Shown one piece after another: positions 1 to 22,600 of a DNA stretch of 64,000 nt (positions are counted from its first letter, which is position 1; every line of letters begins with the position of its first letter). The notes beneath the pieces were generated by a model. The model was not told the DNA's origin and made no database searches. It worked only from the letters and a program-made list of their open reading frames with translations. The translations under genes were made by a program, and so were the position numbers. This stretch comes from Sphaeramia orbicularis (Eukaryota > Chordata > Actinopteri > Kurtiformes > Apogonidae), in NCBI RefSeq assembly GCF_902148855.1, contig NC_043961.1:16916210-16980209 (forward strand). Reading direction: 5' to 3'.

Positions 1-11001
<11,001 letters not shown>

Positions 11002-11100
11002 GTCTTCAGTCTAATGCAGCGTCACCAAAACCGACGTTTGCTTCCGGTGTCTCGAGACACATTACGTCAAAAGAAGTATGGTTTCCGGTTGGTCACTTAA
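11002..11100 (-). promoter_or_regulatory. RPN2 promoter region with ETS-like and CRE-like motifs
   Basis: Directly upstream of the RPN2 start codon the sequence turns CpG-richer and carries two ETS-type cores (CTTCCGG near 11041 and TTTCCGG near 11082) and a CRE-like TTACGTCA near 11063. No TATA box is evident. This is typical of housekeeping promoters, but the transcription start itself is inferred. Confidence 0.45.
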
Positions 11101-11129
11101 AGTCTCAAAATAAGAGCATATTTTCAAAT

Positions 11130-11130
<1 letters not shown>

Positions 11131-11194
<64 letters not shown>

Positions 11195-11227
11195 GTTGTT
11201 GTTGTTGTTGTTGATGTTGTTGCTGTT
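11131..11227. repeat. (ATT)n/(GTT)n microsatellite
   Basis: An uninterrupted TAT run changes to GTT near 11194. It lies just upstream of the RPN2 promoter. Confidence 0.95.
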
Positions 11228-11424
11228 AGTAGTAGCAGTAATCAAAGCAGACAGAAACAAGCAAATGTTCCCAAATCTCAAAGAAAAAAACGATAAATGA
11301 AAATCAAACAAATAATTAATAATTAATACATCAATGCAGTTATCTCAGTGCTTTAATTCAACTGTTTTATTGTAACTACTTTAAAATATTATACTGTAAT
11401 ATAAATGAAATATACATTTATTTA

Positions 11425-11442
11425 TTAATAATAATAATAATG

Positions 11443-11489
<47 letters not shown>
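11425..11489. repeat. (AAT)n microsatellite
   Basis: AAT repeats with a single TGATAAT interruption near 11441. Confidence 0.95.
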
Positions 11490-11549
11490 CTGAGGTGTGA
11501 TTTCAGCATTTTAGTATTCCACTTGTGTCAGGAATATTTTGTCAGAATA

Positions 11550-12102
11550 CAGGGTGGGAAAGCAAAATTTACAATGAACATTTAGTTGTTTTTTTCTCAG
11601 CAGGCACTACGTCAATTGTTTTGAAACCAAACATATATTGATGTCATAATCATACCTAACACTATTATCCATACCTTTTCACAAACTTTTGCCCATATGA
11701 GTAATCAGGAAAGCAAAAGTCAAAGAGTGTGTGATTTGCTGAATGCACTCGTCACACCAAAGGAGATTTCAAAAATAGTTGGAGTGTCCATAAAGACTGT
11801 TTATAATGGAAAGAAGAGAATGACTATGAGCAAAACTATTACGAGAAAGTCTGGAAGTGGAGGAGGCAACAAAAAACATACCAAAGCTTTTATTAAAGCT
11901 CTCAAATCCAAAATCCTAAAGGATCCAACCAAATCCATGAGAAAAATGGCAATTGAACTTGAGGTAGACAACAAGACCGTTAGAAATGCAGTAAAATATG
12001 ATTTGAAGATTTAAATTCTCATGACTTTCAATAAACTAATTGGTCATACACTGTCTTTCCATCCCTGCCTCAACATATTGTAAATTTTGCTTCCCCACCC
12101 TG
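11550..12102 (+). mobile_element. Internally deleted Tc1/mariner element with intact terminal inverted repeats
   Basis: The 553-bp element is bounded by TA on both sides (11548-11549 and 12103-12104). Its terminal inverted repeats are CAGGGTGGGAAAGCAAAATT on the left and the complement of CAGGGTGGGGAAGCAAAATT on the right. Inside is a single ORF covering only the N-terminal DNA-binding part of a transposase; the catalytic DDE/D region is absent. The near-identical ends suggest it is fairly young. Confidence 0.85.
11697..12014 (+). CDS. Transposase DNA-binding domain remnant (paired-type HTH), 105 aa
   Basis: The ORF opens MSNQESKSQRVCDLLNALV and contains a first helix-turn-helix (TPKEISKIVGVSIKTVYNGK). 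A basic linker with SGSGGGNKKH follows, which is a GRPR-like spacer position, and then a second HTH (KSMRKMAIELEVDNKTVRNA). This is the bipartite N-terminal domain of Tc1/mariner transposases. It stops after LKI, and the right terminal repeat follows within 90 bp, so the catalytic domain has been lost by internal deletion. As written it could still encode a protein that binds the element ends; whether it is expressed is unknown. Confidence 0.7.
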   Translation: MSNQESKSQRVCDLLNALVTPKEISKIVGVSIKTVYNGKKRMTMSKTITRKSGSGGGNKKHTKAFIKALKSKILKDPTKSMRKMAIELEVDNKTVRNAVKYDLKI

Positions 12103-12765
12103 TAAAAGCACAACTGAATTTTTGTTTTCATGTCCAGGGTTGTTTTTAGTTGTAAATGCTGATATTCCTTTGCTTGAAATTAATTCCAGGTGTTCCATAC
12201 AGAAAGCTGAAACTGCAGATGCAAAACTTAATATACATCAAAAACTGTACTTTGGTAATTGGTCAATCAAGGTATTTCTGTTTAGTGTTTATTTTATACT
12301 ATAGCATTTTCTTTCTGCATAATTTTTCTCAACCCAAAAATATTTCGTGAAAAAGCTTTTCTTTTGTTTTGATTCGTCCCATTTTCAATGTCTTGCTCAT
12401 TCTGTTTCTTATTCCATTTATATATGTATACTTCATTTACAACCCATGCTTTAAAAATATTTGTATACATTATATTTCAAGCTGTTAAAAACTATATTTA
12501 TTTTAAAGCTAACTTTTATCCTATGCTGAAATGAGCTACATTCAATGTCCAAAATAAACTACAAATGATAGATATGACAAATAAACTGAGTTATACAGTT
12601 TAAAATGCACAGGGCTGCTAAAGTGAGGTTAATGTTTTAATTAAGCCCATTTTCCAGGATCTATTACAACATCCTGTCTCTGAGGTTGGTTTACAGTAAA
12701 TGTAAAGCAGTAGACATCACATTTCTTTTATATCATATATCATGGAGAAAAGTGCATTAGACAAA

Positions 12766-13629
12766 CAGGGTAACTGATGTTTTATTCAACCTCATTAACT
12801 GTCGAATGATTAAAAACATACGACACTAATTATTTACATACAGACAAATAACATAATACTTATGTTCATGGTCAACGATACACCCTCCATGCCTGCAAGC
12901 ATCACATCTCAGCTACTATATCCTATAAAAATACTCTCAGGTCTCACAGTTATTCAGGTTTTCAGACTCAGACTGTTGATCATCGATGTGTGTTGCAGAA
13001 ACATTTCCATCTTAGATGCCCCTTGTGATTCAGTATGAGGTTAGTCCACTGTGTCGCGTACATCACTGAAGAACAAACACTACAGGATCTCACATCAAAC
13101 AGGACAATGTACAATTAGCATCTTCAACATCAATCCCCTTTTCTCAATTTGCATTATCAAACATCCCGTCTCATTTACTGCACATTCAGCAGTAATGGAA
13201 AGGAAGCATAGGCGTGGAAGTGCAACCTGAGTGTTTGGACCCTCCCCCTTTAAAACAACTGTTAAATTACACAGAAGCATTATACAATGTAAAACTGTCT
13301 TCCACTGACAGCAGACATATATCCGTCATTTTCTCCAAACGTTTCATTGACAAGAATACATTAAAAATGATCCATGTTTTTTTTTTCAGGACTTGGATGA
13401 GGTCTGCGAAGTAATACTACATAAAAAAAAAACGCTGTTTTTGTCAGATGATCCCTGCTCAGGTGATTCATAGTTGTGCTGTAAAAGGTTTGACTGCTAA
13501 TGACTAAGACCAAAAACGGTACTAAACCTACACAAGGTGTGTTCTTTTTGTTAAGCCACATATTACAACAGAAAAAAAAAAACGTCTGACAAAAAAAAAG
13601 GTTTGTGTAGTAACACATTGAGTGAAGCT
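12766..13629 (-). other. MYBL2 3' untranslated region with poly(A) signal
   Basis: Downstream of the MYBL2 stop at 13630-13632, the first canonical AATAAA on the minus strand is at about 12780-12785. This gives a 3' UTR of roughly 860 bp. The end is inferred from the signal only. Confidence 0.5.
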
Positions 13630-16600
13630 TCAGGACAGAATCAGAGCTCGGCTGGGAGTGTGGGACTTCAGTGAGCGAAGGTAGCGCCTTGCTTTTTCCG
13701 TCATTATGAGCTGGTCTTTAGTTTGTCCACATACAACCGTCTCCCATTCTTTAGACATCTGAGGAGAAAAAAGCATCACAGCTCAATAAAACAGAGGTTC
13801 AAAGGGTCATATTTTACTAAACCCACTTTTATTAGTCTTTGGTACATTTATTTGTGTATTTGGATGCTAACAGTTCAAAAAGTTTGAATTTGAACCCTCC
13901 AGGTGCTGCAAAGCTATCTTTATATTCATTTTGGCAAAAATCAAGTGGATTTCTACAACCCGTTTTAATTCCCTCTTAATGTTATGTCACAACATTTGCA
14001 CATATAAGGTCAAGACTTCTGATGAACATTTCTGAGTATGACATAATTGTTTGTCAGCAACAGCGGCTGTAGTCCATACTGAAAATATGTCCTAAATTTG
14101 AGCCGATTTCTGAAAATGTTCAGTTGTTGGTTGTATTAGTGAACACAAGAGGCTGAACGGGCCAGAGAAGCGTAGTCAACAACCTGGAGGGGGTGGGGCA
14201 TGAAGTGGCTCATTTGCATTTAAAGGGCCAGCGCTCAAAACGACCTTTCTGTTGTGTTGGTAAAATTACATTTACTTCTTTTACAGGGTTTCTTGCAGGT
14301 ATCAGCAAATCTAATTTCATGCTTTTTAATGGCACTTTAAACAAATTTAATGCCCACATCCAACTGCAGATTTGCTGTTTTATATATAGTTTTATGACAG
14401 TTTAGCGTCAACAGGCTTTAACCAGGTTCTGTATAGTTCCTCCTCCAATCACTTCTGCTGAAACTTGCATTTTCCCATTTTTCCAACATTTGCTAATATT
14501 CCCTCCTCCCTTTCGCTACAACATTCACACTCACAGCACATTGCATTCCAAGCATCCGGTGTGACTTTGTGTATCAGTCATAATCAATAGCCAATAGCTG
14601 CCTGTCAATCATCACGCTATACCTCTGATCAAAATTATTAAATGTTTATACAATCAAAATAAATCATGAATAACAATGCTTTTTTTCCCATTAATTGTAT
14701 TTAATTTTTTAATGCCTCTGGGCATCAAATTTAATGCTTTTTAATGTCATTTAAGGCCTTAATTTTCAAAAAATATATTTAATGACTTTTAATGCTTTTT
14801 AATGACCTGCAGAAACCCTGTATTAAGACATTTTAGTTTGTTCATATTAATGAAATTTTTTGTTAAAGGATAGTTTGTAAATGTAAACATTTTCATGTAA
14901 TTTTCCTTTTTTACAGTAAGACAAAGAATTTAGAGTTGTCATTAGGATAGTATTTTACTTGTCTGAATGTGGAACCTGAACTAAAATGATGGTTAATATC
15001 TTCAGTGTAATTTTTTCATTTCATAAATTCACCCCATGGGCCAGATTGGACCCTTTGGCAGGCCGGTGTTGGCCCAAGGGCCTTATGTTTGACTCCCCTG
15101 CTTTACATTCTTCTGAGGTTAAAGGTTAAACTCACTGGAGTGGGGGGAACTGCGCTGGAAATTATGGCGCTGTCACTCGGTCCCAACAGGAAACCCTGAT
15201 CCAGAATGTTTTCATGTCCTTTACTGCAAAATGTCGACGTGTTCAGGTTAGCCACCGGGGGTTCTTCCTGTGATCAAACCAGAAATATAAGAGTTAGGGC
15301 GTGTGAAAAAGCACAGGCAGGTTAATAACACATGGATACGTGGCCTTACCTTCATGCTGGGTTTAGATTCCGTTTTCATGGCTTTGTTTTTGGATGCAGG
15401 GATCACCTGGGAGTCCATGACGTCAAGAGCCAAGGATTTACGCACCTTCTTCATGGGAGGGCGGTGCTGGGAAGGAAACACAAAAGGCACCAAGATTTAA
15501 GTAAAAAGCTTCAGTGAGTATATGTGTCCAGATAAAGCAGGAGTATCTATTCTGTATTTTATTACAGTAAGGTTCATGAGCATTTGGACAATAAGATGGC
15601 GCTTCTTTTGTAGATGGATAATCACCCAAAACATGCGATAAAAAACAACCCAACAGTTTTAGAAGGTAAAGAAATGGGATGGTCTTCAGTGGCCGAATCA
15701 GTCACCTTTCAGTTACTGAAGAATAACCCGAGGACACAAAGTCCTGCAAAGACGCAACAGCTGAAGGAGACTTCAGCAAAGGCCTGGAAAGCATCTATTG
15801 CAGGAATGTGAAACTCATTTTAGTTCAGGTTCCACATTCAGCCCAATACGATCCCAAATGGGTTAGACCAGTAAAATATAACAGAATAGCCTATAAATAA
15901 TGAGTATTCCAAATGTTTCTCTTTCTTTTAATGCAAAAAAGTAAAATTAAAACATGAAAATGTTTACATTTATAAACTATCTAAACACAAAATGTGAATA
16001 AGCTGAAAAACCTGAAACTTCTTGAGAAAAATAAATGCAATTTTAACAATATTACGACTTACTTATCATTGTACATGTGCATTACAGTGGATCTACAAAG
16101 GCACAAAACATTTAGTAAAAGGCAGAATATAGTTAAAATTTTGGAGTTTGGAACTAAAATACATTTGATACCAGGGACTGTCAATATTTTCAGTGCAATT
16201 TTTGCACCTCACAAATTCATGCTGCAGTTGGATTGAAATATTTGGTTTTGGGCCGCGCACCATATGTTCGACACCCTGATCTACAGGGAGAAACTCAGCG
16301 TTTGTTGACATCCATGAATTCCAGATATCAGGCAAAGGGTTTACATCCAAGTATTAAAAACAACCATCATATTTATACCAATCCTAGACTAAAATGGTTT
16401 TAATTCCTAAATAGTTAATATAACAGTAATAGTACTACAGCAAGGCAATATTTTTGTGAAACCCTTTGAGAGAAGGTTGACCATCCACACATCTGTATTT
16501 GCTTCATTTCAGATCCACTGTGGTTGTGTAACAGAGGCTACATTACACATTTTGTGTCACTGTCCTAACACTTCTAGACTTGACTGGATCTTAAGGTGAA

Positions 16601-19600
16601 AACTAGTTCCTGTTCTTCATTGGCATCTGACAAACATCTGTGTGGAGGAAGTGACTGAGGAAGGGATTTCACACTCAGCTACAGACACCAACTGACTAAC
16701 AATGGGACTCTGTGATTGTAATGTGTAGCGCTGAGGTGTGATTATGTGAACGACAAGAAGCAAACACTCAGTCCAATGTTTAACAGTGACACAGCAGCGT
16801 AGACCAGCCGACATGTTCCCTGCTCTTTAAAATGCAAAAACCTTCAAAATGACAGAAAATAACATTAGCTCTTGATGCTACACTGCTTCAAAAATAAAAA
16901 AAAATGTAGATATGTATAAAGCAGTTGAAGACGTTCAGTGATAGACTGATACCACCTAAATGCACCACTGAACGACAGGAAATCATACCTGCCTGTGGCC
17001 ATCAGACTGTGTAACTCCACCGTATAACAAAATCATTTATAATTACACAATAATTTTTTTCCCTCTTCTTTTTCTGTTGTATTGATAATTTCTTTCCTGC
17101 TACTTTTTATTCTACTTGAATGGAGTGACTAACACCCAATAATTTCCCCCTGGGATTAATAAAGAATTTTGATTGTGATTTTGATGATTTTGAAACTGCA
17201 GTCTGTTGGTCAGGGGTGTCAAACTCATTTTAGTTCAGGGGCCACATTCAGCCCAATATGATCTCAAATGGGCTGGACAAATAAAATAATAGTGAAATTA
17301 GAGTCATAAATTAAAATTACATTATGAAAATATTTACATTTACAAACTCTTCTCTAAAAATGTGAACATGAACCTGAAATTTCCTAAGAAAAATAGGTGC
17401 AATTTTAATAATATTCTGCCTTAGTGTATCATTTACACATGTTTATCGTGGTGCAAGTTAAATGTATGTATGTGTGTATTTATGACTAATGTGTTTAAAA
17501 ATAAAAGTCAAATATATTGTACAAAAAAAAATGTCCACGTATATCTGGACTGTATACAACACACAAAGTTTCAGGACATTACTTCAGCCTTCTGTGATCA
17601 AAATGTTAGTGTCAAAGGGATTAAATGCATATGAAATGTGTATGTGTATGAATATTGTACTGCATTCACCATTGTTTTGCGTCTTTGTTCAGGAGGAGTT
17701 GAACGCACAACAACCAGATTGATCCCAGCGTCTCTGAGGATGACCTCGTTTATGTCGTCCTCCAGGTTAGGAGTCTGAGGCTGAAGCAGAAAACACAGTA
17801 AATACAGAATCGATATACACATGAATGACGTTCCTTCAGGGTTAAATGCAGTTTCTCACCAGAGGCTGCAGAGGGCCGTACTTTTCCATTGCATTCTTGA
17901 ACGGAGTCGGAGTTCGCGGCGTCGTGCAGAGCTCAGACTTGTGGTTGGGTGTAACAAATCTGTGTGGAGACGAAGTGTGAAAATTGGAGGTTAAAAATAA
18001 AACCCTCTGATCCTGATACTGTAAGAGCAGAGGTAAACCTACACAGAGTGGTCCTTCTGAGTCAGGGGGGTCTTATCCCGCTGCAGAGGCGTCGTCACGA
18101 TGGCCTTCTGGCTGCACACGGGCGTCGAAGTCAGGGACGGATTCTCCAGGTCATGAGAGTCCTGCTTCGTCCACATGTTGAGGAACTGAAACAACACGTT
18201 TATTTAACCCTTAGATCAGGGATGTCCAACATAAGGCTCATGGGCCAAAAACAGCCCACCAAATGGCCCGATCTACCTCATAGGATAAATTTGCAAAATG
18301 CAAAAATTACACTGAGGATATTAACAGTTAAAGGAGTTGAACAGGTTTTACTTCAGGGTCCACATTCAGACAAATATGATCTCAAGTAAAATAATAACAT
18401 AATAGCCTAAAAATAATGACTCCAAATTTTCTTGGTTTAGTGTGAAAAAAAAAATTACATTATGCCTATAAACAATAAATAATGACAACTCAAATTTTTC
18501 CTCTTTGTTTAGGGGGAAAAAAATAACATTACATTTTGAAAATATTTATATTAACAAAAAACTGTGAATAACCTGAACAAATACGAACAACCTGAAATGT
18601 CTAAAGAAAATTAAGTGCAATTTTAACAATGTTCTATCTGTTATTAAATGTTTTGTGACTTTGTAGATCTGATCTGTAATGTACATGTATAAATGATAAG
18701 TTGGGCAAAATTTTGTTAAAATTGCACTTATTTTTCTGAAGAAATTTCTGTTTTTTCAGGTTATTCACATTTTTTTGTATGGATAGTTTGTACATGGAAA
18801 TATTTTCATAAATTTAACATTTTTTTTTGCACTACAACAAAGAGAAAAAATTTGGAGTCATCAGTAATATACAGTATTATGCTATTATTTTACTGGAGAT
18901 CAAACTGAGCTGAATGTGATGCACAAATGCTAATATTTTGAATATTTGAAAAGCAAAGTATATATAGTATATTATACATAGCATATAACAGCAATCAAAC
19001 AATGTCAACATCCACTGACTGAGTGAGTCCTTTGGTTTTGCTGTCGAATGAATCAAAGGTTCAGATGTAATTCCATTATAAATGAATCTATGGAAGCTTG
19101 GGATAATAAAACAAAAACTACAATTACATAAAATCCATGAAAGGTAAGTTAAAAACATAAATGGCATGATGTCAAAAACATGTTTTTGGAGGAACACCTG
19201 GAATTTGAAATAATACCAACTTTTCATTATAAAGATATTATAAGAAAACAACCTCACTGGGTCATTTTGACTAAAGGACATGCAACATGATGAGAAGAAT
19301 CCATGTTAGTGTTACAGGATTGAGAGCGGGGTCTTACCTGTGAAGGCGAAAAGGGCAGGATTTTGACAGGAGTGCTCTTGGGAGTCATGGAATTATTGGC
19401 ATCAGGAGACAAGGCGATGCGTCTGCGGCTCTTGCGGTTCAAGATGGAGGGTGGCGTCACCCCCCCGGGGGATATGGGGATCAACTCCCCCTTGCTGCCT
19501 TTGCTCAGCTCCTGCAAAGCGCTGCCCTCGAGACGAAACTGGTGGCGCTCTGGGCTGGGGCTGTCAACAGGGAGGTCAAAAGCTGCCAAGTTGCACCATC

Positions 19601-22600
19601 CATCAAGATCCTGAAACATACAACTCAGTCAAATCTACATCTGGGTTTTTGTAGGTTTCAAAAAGTTAAAGACCTCAAACTGAAAACAAACTCATTTTAG
19701 TTCATGTTCCATATACAGTTCAGTATGATCTGAAGGGGGTCAGACCAGTAAAATAATAACATAACCTATAAATAATGACAACTACAAACTTTTCTGTACA
19801 TTTTTGAGTGAAAACAAAAATTTCACTATGGAAACATTTACGTCTACAAACTATCCTTTAAAAAATGCAAATAACATGAACAACCTGAAATGTCTTAAGA
19901 AAAGTAAGTGCAATTTTAACAATATTCTGTCTCAGTTCATCATTGAGACATGTGCCTTACCACTCACAGAACCCCTTCAAATGCAGCTGCTGTTCTGAAT
20001 CGCTCTAAACGTCCATCTAAATGTGGACACTTACCCCGTCAACCATGTCCAGAACTTCCTTCAGTGCAGGACCTGTTGGAGACAGAAACCCTGAGCTGTC
20101 CACCACCCAGTTGGTCACGTTCATTTCTCCTGAGGCGTCCACGTCCGTCCTGGGGCTTAAGTCATTCTTGGGCGAGACGACAGACTTTGAAGGACCACTG
20201 TCAACGGGCTTGGCTTTAACTGAGGCTTCCTGCAAATGGAGGGAAAAGAAAACACCTGATGAGAAGCTTTTTATAGACATTTATAACAGTTATGTTGACA
20301 TTGATTACATTCTTATTAACAGTGTTTAGGTTTGTATAACTGGTCTAATCTGAATTAAATGTGACAGGGTGCTTACTGAAGGATGTGCATTCTGTTCTTG
20401 GTCATTTTCGGCTGCTTCTTGAGATGAACCGGGCACCTGTGATCAGAAAGGAGAGTTTATTTAACCATGACAGAATAAAGTAACCTTAAGAGAAATTATT
20501 TGAACTTATTACGTCTAGAGGCGGATATTGTTACGAGAGGATTTTAGGTTCTTAGGGGAAATGAGGATAGAAGAGTGAACAACACAAAAACAACACACTA
20601 TAGTATCCAAAAGAAGGAATTCCACATTATCCCATGCCTGTATCACAGTGCATGAGCTTAGATTTTGGTTCAATGATGAATGGGGTTTGTAGTTTTTAGT
20701 CAAAGTCAGCTTTCCCTTATGTACATCGCATACAGAACACTGAAATTACAAAACAAACCCTAACTCTAGGGCCCCACAGTGCAACTATGAACATAGTAGA
20801 AAAAAAATATTTTTAAAAAAGAATACAATATACCTATAAACATAGAGTATAACTATAAATATAGAATAGAATTCTAAACAGAATATAACTATAAATATAG
20901 ATTGTAACTATAAACATAGAATATAACTATAAACATAGAATATAACTATAAACATAGAATATAACTATAAACAGAATATAACTATGAATAGAGAATATAA
21001 CTATGAACATAGAATATAACTACAAACAGAATATAACTATAAATAGAGAATATAACTATGAACATAGAATATAACTATAAACAGCAGGCGGTTGAGGAGA
21101 CAAACAATAAAGGTGCAACAGCAAAGTAACAGATCACTTATTTTTTAACATGCATCATCAAAACGGTCCCCCGCAAAATAAGATAGAGAAAAACTACTAT
21201 AACTTTATAAAATCAACAGTAACTTCAATCATCTTTATCTGTGACAGTGTACTAATTAAAACTGTTTAATGTCCAATTCTGTATCACAGATGAGGGAGTA
21301 TACAACATAATAACCCACCTGCATGTCTTTATTAACGCGGGCCAAGAGCACTTCCAGTTCATTTGGTTTGAAGACTTCCCCAGCGTAAAAGCCCATCTCT
21401 AACTTGCGTTTGATGGTGGAGTTCCAGTGATTCTTCACTGCATTGTCTGTCCTGTGTCCAAAGAAAATAACAAGGCTTTACATCTGTATACATGCAGAAA
21501 ATGATTTTTAAAATTAAGAGATACACTAAGTTACCTTCCAGGAAGCAGCTTGGCAATCTCAGCCCAGCGATTTCCCAGCAAGCTGTGGGCTTTGTAGATG
21601 ATTAGGTCCTCCTCGGCGGTCCACGACGACTTCTTGACGTTGGGGTTGAGGTGGTTGTGCCAGCGTTCCCTGCACTGTTTCCCCAGTCGGCCCTTTAGAT
21701 GTTTAGCTACTACCGCCCACTGTTTGTTCCCATAGAGATTTACAAGCTCAATTACCTGCAGAGGAAAAGAAAGTCAGTACGTTATGAAATTATAATTCAT
21801 TTTAACTAATTCCATACTGGACATTTTATTATTTATGTATTTATTTAACCTTCATTTAAACAGGTGAGATCAAGATTTCATTTACAAAGGCAACCTGGCC
21901 AAGAGGTCAGAAACACACATCATATTAAACTCAAGTTAAAAGATAGATTTCAAACCAATTAAAATAAGTAATAGTTATTTTTCAATTCAATCCAGCAAAC
22001 AGAAAATTGAGGATGAACCTTAATTAGGGCTTGGTACAAAACTTCAATACATTCAACTACAACTCCTAGTAAATGTATCCTCATGCAAACACTTCCAATA
22101 ATGTGCAATAACCCCGTATAATGTGAATTATGTACAGTAAGTCACACAATAATCTTCTGTTCTTCCAATAACAATGCAACATTTATTCAATATTTATCAA
22201 AACATAAATGAACTATTTTTATATAGATTTAAGTTCATATTGTTAATATTGTGTACATTTATATTTTATGTATATTTTTTAATTTTATTCTACTGTTACT
22301 TCTATTCTTATTCTACTTTTGTAAAAAAAAAAAATTATTCTATTTTCTTATCTTATTTTTTAGTTTTTTGTAATTTTATATTCACTCTATTCTTATTTTC
22401 TTAAGTATTGTTTTTTTTATTCCTATTGTTGCACTGACTGGAGTAGCACTAATTCCAGTGCACACACAATGACAATAAAGGCTATTCTATTCTATCCTAA
22501 ATACATTCATTTTGTTTAAAAACTGCTTTTAGTGTAAAAAAAAAAAAATGCAAACAATCTTAAAAATTAAATAAAATGTTTGTACCATAGTATGTATTAA

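Noticed and set aside
15614-15811. Plus-strand ORF beginning [12 protein letters not shown]
   Set aside because: It resembles a short piece of a Tc1-type transposase (the DNHPKH motif), but no terminal repeats or longer frame could be traced, so only a doubtful fragment could be claimed.
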